This document shows positions 6,740-11,554 of a stretch of DNA of 11,554 nt, piece by piece. Location of the stretch: assembly GCA_020217035.1 (NCBI GenBank), contig JAIWOG010000299.1, positions 1 through 11,554 on the forward strand. Direction: 5' to 3'. The DNA is from Magnetospirillum sp. GTDB taxonomy: Bacteria; Pseudomonadota; Alphaproteobacteria; Rhodospirillales; Magnetospirillaceae. Position 1 is the stretch's first letter; each line of letters begins with the position of its first letter. The notes below the pieces were generated by a model that was given only the letters and a program-made list of their open reading frames with translations, had not been told where the DNA came from and made no database searches. Both the position numbers and the translations under genes were made by a program.

Positions 6740-7198
6740 ATGCTGTCCGCCCCCAAATCCCCCATATACCAGGCCCTGTGCGAAGCCCTGGACGACGAAT
6801 ACAAGGCCCGCGCCACCTATGCGGCGGTGATCGACCGTTTTGGTCCGGTGCGGCCGTTCATCAACATCATCCAGTCGGAACAGCGCCACATCAACGCCCT
6901 GCAAATGTTGTTGCGCCGCCGCGGCTGGCCGATTCCCGACGATCCCCATGGCGGCCGGGTGGAAGCCCCGGCCAGCATCGACGAGGCTTGCCGCCTGGGG
7001 GTGCAGGCGGAACTGGACAACGTGGCACTTTATGACCGCTTGAACGCCCTGGCCGCCGAGGACGACGAGGTCCTGGCGGTGTTCGCCAACCTGCAAGGGG
7101 CTTCGCAGCACCGGCACCTGCCGGCCTTCCAGCGCGGCGGCGAAAACGGGGGCAATGCTGGAGGTGGCGGCCACGGCCGGCGCGGCCGCTGCGGTTGA
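6740..7198 (+). CDS. Small ferritin-like domain protein (DUF2202-like)
   Basis: The 152-residue protein has the two helix pairs of a ferritin-like bundle. The first half reads LDDEYKARATYAAVIDRFG and, one helix later, SEQRHINAL, giving candidate metal ligands Glu20, Glu47 and His50. The second half has AELDNVALYDRL (Glu91) and ASQHRHLPAF (His124, His126). Residues about 132-152 form a Gly/Arg/His tail (GGENGG, GGGGHGRRGRCG) that may be disordered. Such proteins may bind or oxidise iron or sense redox state; the activity of this subfamily is not established. No signal peptide is visible, so it should be cytosolic. GGAG 6 bases upstream supports the start. It follows the flavocytochrome by 114 bases, which suggests but does not prove a shared role in iron or redox handling. 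Rubrerythrin-type and DUF2202 assignments are both possible. Confidence 0.75.
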   Translation: MLSAPKSPIYQALCEALDDEYKARATYAAVIDRFGPVRPFINIIQSEQRHINALQMLLRRRGWPIPDDPHGGRVEAPASIDEACRLGVQAELDNVALYDRLNALAAEDDEVLAVFANLQGASQHRHLPAFQRGGENGGNAGGGGHGRRGRCG

Positions 7199-7231
7199 GG
7201 CGGGGGCGGCGGCAGGCCGGTCTTGCGCCGG

Positions 7232-7271
7232 GGCGGGTTTGCTCCTAAAACCCAAGGCCAGCCCGCCTTTT
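7232..7271 (+). terminator. Possible terminator/attenuator between ferritin-like gene and rsmB
   Basis: GGCGGG (7232-7237) can pair with CCCGCC (7262-7267), followed by TTTT. The same GGG plus TTT (7235-7240) can instead pair with AAACCC (7248-7253). The two folds exclude each other, as in attenuators. The stems are short and the T-run is only four bases, so this could simply be a weak terminator or chance. Confidence 0.3.
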
Positions 7272-7286
7272 GCCGAAAGTCCGCCC

Positions 7287-8585
7287 ATGACCCCCGCCGC
7301 CCGCCTTGCCGCCGCCATGGAAGTGTTGGACGAAATCCAGGCCAGCCCCAAGCCGGCCGACCAGATCGCTTCGCTTTATTTCAAAAGCCGCCGCTATATC
7401 GGGTCCAAGGATCGCCGGGCGGTGTCGGAAACCGTGTGGCGGGTGCTGCGCACCAAGGCGCGGATCGATTGGTGGCTGGAAGCCCTGGACTTTCCCGCCG
7501 ATGCCCGCGCCCGGGTGCTGGCCGACCTGGTGTTCCAAGGCGGCAAGCCGGAACCCGACTTGTTCCAAGGGGCGCACGCCGCCCATCCGCCCAGCCAGGA
7601 AGAACGCCGGATGATGGAGGCGCTGCGCGGCAAGTCGCCGTTCCACCACGCCATGCCGGCCTGGGTGAAGGGCGAGTTTCCCGAATGGCTGACCCCACGG
7701 CTGAGCCAGTTGTGGGGGGAACGCATGGCCGCCGAATTGGGCGCCATGCGCGACGAGGCGCCGCTGGACCTGCGCGTCAACACCTTGAAGGCGAGCCGCG
7801 ACGAAGCCTTCGTCGCGCTGAAGAAGGAACGCGTGCCCAGCACGCCCACCGAGATTTCCCCCATCGGCTTGCGTCTGGCCAACCGCGTCGCCCTGGTGCA
7901 ATTGCAGGCGTGGCGCGACGGTCTGGTCGAGGTGCAGGACGAAGGCTCGCAACTGGTGGCGCTGATCGCCGACGCCCGGCCGGGCATGGCGGTGGTGGAT
8001 TATTGCGCCGGCGCTGGCGGCAAGACCTTGGCCCTGGCGGCGGCCATGAACAACACCGGGCGTCTGGTCGCCTGCGACGTGGCCGAATGGCGGGTCGACA
8101 AGGCCCAGGCACGGCTGCGCCGGGCCGGGGTGCACAACGTCACCCGTCGGGTGATCGGCGGCGAATCCGACAAATGGATCAAGCGCTCCGCCGGATCATA
8201 CGACCGCGTGCTGGTGGACGCGCCCTGTTCGGGGACCGGCACCTGGCGCCGCAACCCTGACGCCAAATGGCAACTGACCGAGGAAACCGTCCAGGAACTG
8301 GTGGTGCGCCAGCAAGCCATCCTGGCCAGCGCCGCCCGACTGGTGAAGCCGGGCGGACGGCTGATCTATGCCACCTGTTCCATCCTGTCCGAGGAAAACG
8401 AGGATCAGGTGGACCGCTTCCTGGCCAGCCATGCCGATTACAAGGTGCTGCCGGTGCCAAGCCTGTGGGGCGAGTTGGTGGGCACAGCCTGCCCGGTGAC
8501 CGGGCCTTATCTGCGACTGTCCCCCTATGGCCATGGCACCGACGGTTTCTTCGCCGCGGTGCTGGAAAAAGCGTCAGAACAATAG
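7287..8585 (+). CDS. rsmB: RsmB/NOP-family 16S rRNA cytosine-C5 methyltransferase
   Basis: The 432-residue enzyme uses SAM to methylate C5 of a cytosine in 16S rRNA (C967 for E. coli RsmB). The N-terminal part (about 1-70, with YIGSKDRRAVSETVWRVLR) resembles the NusB-like RNA-binding domain. The Rossmann core has DYCAGAGGKTLALAA from Asp238, DAPCSGTGTWRRNPD with Cys314 (motif IV) and YATCSILSEEN with Cys364 (motif VI), the two-cysteine arrangement of RNA m5C enzymes. The start at 7287 gives MTPAARLAAAMEVLDEI, matching the family N-terminus; an in-frame ATG at 7155 would add 44 low-complexity residues overlapping the ferritin-like gene. The ribosome binding site (GAAAG) is weak. In many alphaproteobacteria rsmB lies near guaB, as here, but two genes intervene. 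Its 3' end overlaps the convergent gene by 12 bases. Exact target is inferred from family. Confidence 0.9.
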   Translation: MTPAARLAAAMEVLDEIQASPKPADQIASLYFKSRRYIGSKDRRAVSETVWRVLRTKARIDWWLEALDFPADARARVLADLVFQGGKPEPDLFQGAHAAHPPSQEERRMMEALRGKSPFHHAMPAWVKGEFPEWLTPRLSQLWGERMAAELGAMRDEAPLDLRVNTLKASRDEAFVALKKERVPSTPTEISPIGLRLANRVALVQLQAWRDGLVEVQDEGSQLVALIADARPGMAVVDYCAGAGGKTLALAAAMNNTGRLVACDVAEWRVDKAQARLRRAGVHNVTRRVIGGESDKWIKRSAGSYDRVLVDAPCSGTGTWRRNPDAKWQLTEETVQELVVRQQAILASAARLVKPGGRLIYATCSILSEENEDQVDRFLASHADYKVLPVPSLWGELVGTACPVTGPYLRLSPYGHGTDGFFAAVLEKASEQ

Positions 8586-9005
8586 CGGCCGCATCGCCCC
8601 CCACACCTGTTGCGCCTTGTTCCAGCCGTTCAGGATGTCGCCGGCGGTGTCCTTGACCTGGGTCGGGTTGTTGGCCTCGGCCCGCAGGGCCAGGGCGTCG
8701 TAGCCGTCGGCGATGCCCTGTTCGGTCTGCTTGGCGAGCCCGGTCAGCAAGGCCGCCGCCGAACCGCCCCCGGCGACCCCGCCGCCGCCGGCCGCCAGAC
8801 TGGCCCGGGCGGTGGCGGCCTGGCGCTTCAACAGGTCGCGCTGTTGGCGTGCCCGCTGTTCCTGCTGCAACGCCATCATCTGGTTCTGCTGGTTGATCTG
8901 ATTGGTCTGGGCCTGGGCTTGCGCCTTGGCCTGGTTGTTCTGTGACACCATCTGCAAGCCGGTGGTCGCGGCGCTGATGGCGGCCGGGATTTCAAAACCG
9001 CCCAT
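8574..9005 (-). CDS. Q-rich small protein, possibly phage-derived
   Basis: The 143-residue protein has a short hydrophobic/Ala start (MGGFEIPAAISAATTG), a Gln/Asn-rich likely coiled coil at 18-62, basic residues at 51-67, a Gly-rich hinge at 73-81 (GGGGVAGGG), then SAAALLTGLAKQTEQGIADGYDALALRAE and a C-terminal helix ending WGAMRPLLF. The order Gln-rich helix, Arg-rich stretch, 'ASLAAGGGGVAGGGSAAALLTGLAKQTE' (shown here in parts: 68-95) is reminiscent of small internal virion or head-tail proteins of podovirus-like phages, recalled from memory. No other phage gene is near. A granule-associated role next to phaC is a weaker alternative, as phasins lack such a hinge. GGAG 7 bases upstream and a strong promoter support expression. 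Its 3' end overlaps rsmB, convergent. Confidence 0.7.
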   Translation of the reverse strand: MGGFEIPAAISAATTGLQMVSQNNQAKAQAQAQTNQINQQNQMMALQQEQRARQQRDLLKRQAATARASLAAGGGGVAGGGSAAALLTGLAKQTEQGIADGYDALALRAEANNPTQVKDTAGDILNGWNKAQQVWGAMRPLLF

Positions 9006-9037
9006 AAGCGTTCTCCAAAGAAGTCGGTTCTTGAAAT

Positions 9038-9066
9038 GTTCTATGCTTTTGATGGGCGCAAGTCAA
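9038..9066 (-). promoter_or_regulatory. Sigma70-type promoter for the Q-rich protein gene
   Basis: On the minus strand TTGACT (9061-9066) and TAGAAC (9038-9043) are separated by exactly 17 bases, one of the best matches in the window. Transcription would start near 9031, leaving a leader of about 26 bases. It lies just downstream of the phaC terminator, so the gene is an independent unit. Confidence 0.65.
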
Positions 9067-9092
9067 GGAATTTAGACCTATCGGTGGCAGTT

Positions 9093-9123
9093 AAAAAAGG
9101 CCCCGGATCGCTCCGGGGCCTTT
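9093..9123 (-). terminator. Intrinsic terminator of phaC
   Basis: On the minus strand AAAGGCCCCGGA pairs with TCCGGGGCCTTT as a perfect 12-bp stem closed by the GNRA-type tetraloop GCGA and runs into TTTTTT. It starts 7 bases after the phaC stop. The A/T pairs at the base of the stem also give a short T-run on the plus strand, so it may work in both directions. Confidence 0.92.
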
Positions 9124-9129
9124 CTTTGC

Positions 9130-10923
9130 TTAAACCGCCCGTTCCTTGACATAGGAGCCGGGGCCGTCTTCCACCACCGGCAGCTTGCCGTCGCCGGGAT
9201 GGCGGGCCGGCACCTGCTTGGTGCCCTTGGTGGCCCAGGCGTGCCAGTCCGGCCACCACGAGCCTTCCACCTGGGTGGCTCCGTTCAGCCAGGTGTCGGG
9301 GTTCTTCACCTTCTTGCTGTTGGTCCAGAAGCAGTATTTGTTGGCGGCGGGCGGGTTGACCACCCCGGCGATGTGACCCGACGCCGACAGGACGAACTTG
9401 ACCGGGCCGCTGGTGTTCTGGGTCAAGGCGAAGGTCGACTTCCACGGCGCGATGTGGTCCTCGCGGGCGCTCAGCATGTAGATGGGGGTCTTGATCTGCT
9501 TGAGGTCGATGTCGACCCCGTCCAACTGGATGCCGCCCGGCTGCACCAGCAGGTTCTGCTGGTACATCTTGCGCAGGTAGAAGCTGTGCATGGCGGCCGG
9601 CATGCGGGTGGAATCGGAATTCCAGTACAACAGGTCGAAGGGGAAGGGATCCTTGCCCAAAAGGTAGTTGTTGACCACGAACGACCAGATCAGGTCGTTG
9701 GCGCGCAGCATGTTGAAGGTCATGGCCATGTCGCGGCCATCCAGGTAGCCGGTCTCGTTCATGCGGTTTTCCAGGGCGACCAGCTGTTCCTCGTCGATGA
9801 AGACGCCCAGTTCGCCCGGTTCGGCGAAGTCGGTCATGGTGGTGAACAAAGTGGCGCTGGCGATGCCCGACAATCCCTTGGCCGCCATGTAGGCCAGGGT
9901 GCAGACGGTCAGCGTGCCGCCCAGGCAATAGCCGACCGCATTGACTTCCTTGTGGCCGGTGGCCTGCTCGATGGCCTTGATGGCGGCCAGCGGGCCTTCC
10001 AGCATGTAGTCCTCGAAGCCCTTGGCGGCCAGGTGTTCGTCTGGGTTGACCCAGGAAATGACGAACACGGTGTGGCCCTGGTCAACCGCCCACTTGATGA
10101 AGCTGTTCTTGGGGCGCAGGTCCAAGATGTAATACTTGTTGATCCAAGGCGGCACGATCAGCAGCGGCCGGTCGGCCACCGTCTCGGTGGTCGGATCGAA
10201 TTGCAGCAACTGCATCAGGTCGTTCTGATAGACCACCTTGCCCGGGGTGACGGCGATGTTCTCGCCCACCTTGAAGGCGTCGTAATCGGTCATCTTGATG
10301 GACAGCTTGCCCTTGCCGCGTTCCAGGTCGGACAACAGGTTGTTCAGGCCCTTGATCAGGTTCTCGCCGCCGGTTTCCACGGTGGTGCGCAGCACTTCCG
10401 GGTTGGTCAGCACGAAGTTGCTGGGGGCCATGGCGTCGACGAACTGGCGGGTGTAGAAGTCCACCTTCTGGGCGGTGTGGTCGTCCAGGCCCTCGACCCC
10501 GTGCACCAGCCCGTGCATGTAGCGGGCGGACAGCAAATAGGATTGCTTGATGAAGTCGAAGACTTCGTTCTCCTCCCACATTTCGTCCTTGAAGCGGCGG
10601 TCGGCGGGGTCCGGCTTGGCGACGGGTTCGGAATGTTCGCCGAACAGCCGCCGCGCGGTGTTCTGCCACAGCGCCAGATAGTCGTTCCACAGGGTCAAGT
10701 TGGCTTCCACCAGCTTGGCCGGGTCGCTCATCATCTTGGCCGTCATCTCCATGAAGGCGTTGCCGATGTTGAGCGGATCGTAATTTTGCGGCCCCGGTTC
10801 GGTCGCCTGGCGCGAGACGAATTCCGAGACGATGCGCTGAGCGCGTTCCGCGATGTTGGTCATCGCCTGCGACAGCTCGGCGGGATCGATCACCTTGATG
10901 TCTGCGCCTTTATCTTCGGCCAT
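9130..10923 (-). CDS. phaC: Class I polyhydroxyalkanoate synthase PhaC
   Basis: The 597-residue enzyme polymerises (R)-3-hydroxyacyl-CoA, mainly 3-hydroxybutyryl-CoA, into storage polyester at the granule surface. The lipase-like box GYCLGG holds nucleophile Cys333; Asp489 (SAREDHIAPW) and His517 (SGHIAGVVNPP) complete the triad. The N-terminal domain (about 1-235) contains the FIKQSYLLSARYM and PSNFVLTNPEVLR segments typical of PhaC. The length of roughly 590-600 and absence of a PhaE/PhaR-type partner fit class I, with short-chain monomers. The start at 10923 has GAGGG 6 bases upstream; an in-frame ATG at 10944 would add 7 residues and overlap this site. It stands alone: no phaA, phaB, phasin or phaR gene is in view. 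It is divergent from the lipoprotein gene across 217 bases and ends in a strong terminator. Confidence 0.97.
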   Translation of the reverse strand: MAEDKGADIKVIDPAELSQAMTNIAERAQRIVSEFVSRQATEPGPQNYDPLNIGNAFMEMTAKMMSDPAKLVEANLTLWNDYLALWQNTARRLFGEHSEPVAKPDPADRRFKDEMWEENEVFDFIKQSYLLSARYMHGLVHGVEGLDDHTAQKVDFYTRQFVDAMAPSNFVLTNPEVLRTTVETGGENLIKGLNNLLSDLERGKGKLSIKMTDYDAFKVGENIAVTPGKVVYQNDLMQLLQFDPTTETVADRPLLIVPPWINKYYILDLRPKNSFIKWAVDQGHTVFVISWVNPDEHLAAKGFEDYMLEGPLAAIKAIEQATGHKEVNAVGYCLGGTLTVCTLAYMAAKGLSGIASATLFTTMTDFAEPGELGVFIDEEQLVALENRMNETGYLDGRDMAMTFNMLRANDLIWSFVVNNYLLGKDPFPFDLLYWNSDSTRMPAAMHSFYLRKMYQQNLLVQPGGIQLDGVDIDLKQIKTPIYMLSAREDHIAPWKSTFALTQNTSGPVKFVLSASGHIAGVVNPPAANKYCFWTNSKKVKNPDTWLNGATQVEGSWWPDWHAWATKGTKQVPARHPGDGKLPVVEDGPGSYVKERAV

Positions 10924-10929
10924 AAGTAT

Positions 10930-10945
10930 CCCTCGTTGCAGCAAC
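10930..10945 (-). promoter_or_regulatory. phaC ribosome binding site abutting an 11-bp palindrome
   Basis: The ribosome binding site GAGGG (10930-10934, minus) touches GTTGCAGCAAC (10935-10945), a perfect palindrome with one central base. TGC/GCA-rich sites are the recalled targets of the PHA repressor PhaR in alphaproteobacteria (CTGC-N3-4-GCAG type); this palindrome has the TGC-GCA core but shorter spacing. It may be an operator, or chance. Confidence 0.35.
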
Positions 10946-10953
10946 CTACCGTG

Positions 10954-10974
10954 GTTCGTCTCAACCAGACGAAC
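10954..10974. repeat. 8-bp inverted repeat in the phaC leader
   Basis: GTTCGTCT (10954-10961) and AGACGAAC (10967-10974) are perfect inverted copies with a 5-base spacer, 31-51 bases upstream of the phaC ATG. In RNA it forms a stable hairpin; in DNA it is a compact operator-like site. There is no T-run, so it is not a terminator. Confidence 0.6.
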
Positions 10975-10983
10975 GTCAATGTC

Positions 10984-11038
10984 GGGGGGAGTTTGCCGTC
11001 ATCGGCCTGTAACCGATTCAACGGTTCGCGATCCCCCC
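10984..11038. repeat. Nested inverted repeats in the phaC/lipoprotein divergent region
   Basis: An outer pair, GGGGGGA (10984-10990) and TCCCCCC (11032-11038), encloses two smaller hairpins: GCCG-TCAT-CGGC (10995-11006) and AACCG-ATTCAA-CGGTT (11011-11026). Together they could form a three-way junction in RNA or an extruded structure in DNA. It lies 61-115 bases upstream of phaC. Confidence 0.45.
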
Positions 11039-11053
11039 ATAGCCCTATATACT
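11025..11053 (+). promoter_or_regulatory. Possible promoter for the lipoprotein gene
   Basis: TATACT (11048-11053) is a good -10 element; TTCGCG (11025-11030) sits 17 bases upstream as a poor -35. The leader would be about 80 bases and contains a small hairpin, CTTGCC (11081-11086) with GGCAAG (11099-11104), shortly before a run of five T. Confidence 0.35.
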
Positions 11054-11140
11054 TTCCTTCGGCGGCCTGTTAAACGTGAACTTGCCGTAAAGAGTGGTGG
11101 CAAGCCATTTTTCCATGTCTTCAGGGTGGGTGGTCAGACC

Positions 11141-11554
11141 ATGACTGGTGATTTCGAACGCAATGCCCCTGGCGTTTCGCTGGTTGTCGGAACTTGGGCG
11201 CGAAGCGTCACGCTGCTGGCCTTCCTGGCGGCATGCTCGTCCGTTCCCGACGCGGTCAACCCGGTCGAATGGTACAAGGGCACCCGCGACCTGATCACCG
11301 GCAAGGACGAGCCGGAAGTCGCCAGTTCGACCCCCGCCGCCAAGAACGCCAAGCCGGTCGCCACCGCCGAAAACCGCAAGGACACCCCCAAGGGTCTGGT
11401 GGCCGACAGCGGCAACGCCCAATATGCCGAGCCCATCCGCCGCGAGGTGACGCCGACCCGGCCGTTGGCCCGCAAGGCCCCGGCCGCCAACCAGCCGCAG
11501 GTGGCCGCCGCCGCCCAGGCGCCCGCCGCCGCTGTTCAGTCGGCGCCGCTGGCG
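11141..11554 (+). CDS. Putative outer-membrane lipoprotein, N-terminal part
   Basis: The frame is open from ATG 11141 to the window end (138 codons), so the C-terminus is missing. Residues 1-31 form a lipoprotein signal peptide with a long n-region ending in Arg21, a hydrophobic stretch SVTLLAFLA and lipobox L-A-A-Cys32. Ser at +2 predicts outer-membrane sorting by the Lol rule. The mature start SSVPDAVNPVEWYKGTRDLI resembles the conserved N-terminus of Rhodospirillales lipoproteins that carry a C-terminal OmpA peptidoglycan-binding domain; that domain would lie beyond the edge, so the OmpA assignment is inference. From about residue 58 the chain is Ala/Pro/Lys-rich low complexity, a likely periplasmic linker. 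A GTG at 11126 is a possible alternative start; AGGGTGGG lies about 10 bases upstream of the ATG. Confidence 0.75.
   Translation, partial: MTGDFERNAPGVSLVVGTWARSVTLLAFLAACSSVPDAVNPVEWYKGTRDLITGKDEPEVASSTPAAKNAKPVATAENRKDTPKGLVADSGNAQYAEPIRREVTPTRPLARKAPAANQPQVAAAAQAPAAAVQSAPLA

Noticed and set aside
7155..7286. Frameshifted C-terminal extension of the ferritin-like gene or N-terminal extension of rsmB
   Set aside because: The added residues are an Ala/Gly low-complexity run; both families end or start properly at 7198 and 7287, so no frameshift is needed.
9199..11073. Long plus-strand open frame (over 600 codons) opposite phaC
   Set aside because: It is antisense to a complete phaC with an intact catalytic triad. 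The translation is Gly/Val/His/Asp-rich with no domain, as expected for the complement of a GC3-rich gene.
1..11554. CRISPR array, insertion sequence, transposase or integrase
   Set aside because: No regularly spaced repeats, terminal inverted repeats with a transposase, or recombinase motifs were seen on either strand.

Overview
The window (GC-rich, strong G/C bias at third codon positions in most genes) looks like chromosome of a free-living alphaproteobacterium. The best fit is the Rhodospirillales, Magnetospirillum-like group. Supporting signs are a short single-module Ppx/GppA phosphatase next to rlmE, guaB close to an RsmB-family methyltransferase, a class I PHA synthase, and a lipoprotein whose mature N-terminus (SSVPDAVNPVEWYKG) I recall from OmpA-type envelope proteins of that group. 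The taxonomic call is inference from gene content and remembered protein style, not from a search.

Layout, left to right. (1) 1-761, minus: the 5' part of an unrecognised Trp-rich protein that runs off the left edge, preceded by a possible 12-codon leader peptide. (2) 797-1130: about 330 bases with no convincing gene. (3) 1131-1204, minus: tRNA-Gln(CUG) with encoded CCA and a plausible sigma70 promoter. (4) 1345-3108, plus: ppx and rlmE, 3 nt apart. (5) 3165-3506, minus: a short host-attachment-family (PF10116-like) protein. (6) 3667-5127, plus: guaB with a good promoter and a strong terminator. (7) 5285-7198, plus: a NOX/ferric-reductase-like membrane flavocytochrome and a small ferritin-like protein, preceded by GTTAC direct repeats and a 10-bp inverted repeat. 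(8) 7287-8585, plus: rsmB. (9) 8574-9005, minus: an orphan Q-rich protein resembling small phage virion proteins, with its own strong promoter. (10) 9130-10923, minus: phaC with terminator and a structured leader. (11) 11141-window end, plus: N-terminal part of a lipoprotein.

How the genes fit together. Most are housekeeping: ribosomal RNA methylation (rlmE, rsmB), guanine nucleotide synthesis (guaB), polyphosphate or (p)ppGpp turnover (ppx) and carbon storage (phaC). The accessory parts are the redox/iron pair between guaB and rsmB, the orphan phage-like gene, and the unknown gene beside tRNA-Gln. No CRISPR array, insertion sequence, integrase or clear attachment-site duplication is visible. 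The most interesting candidate module is the heme-flavin reductase plus ferritin-like pair with its dense upstream regulatory structure; that the two act together is inference.
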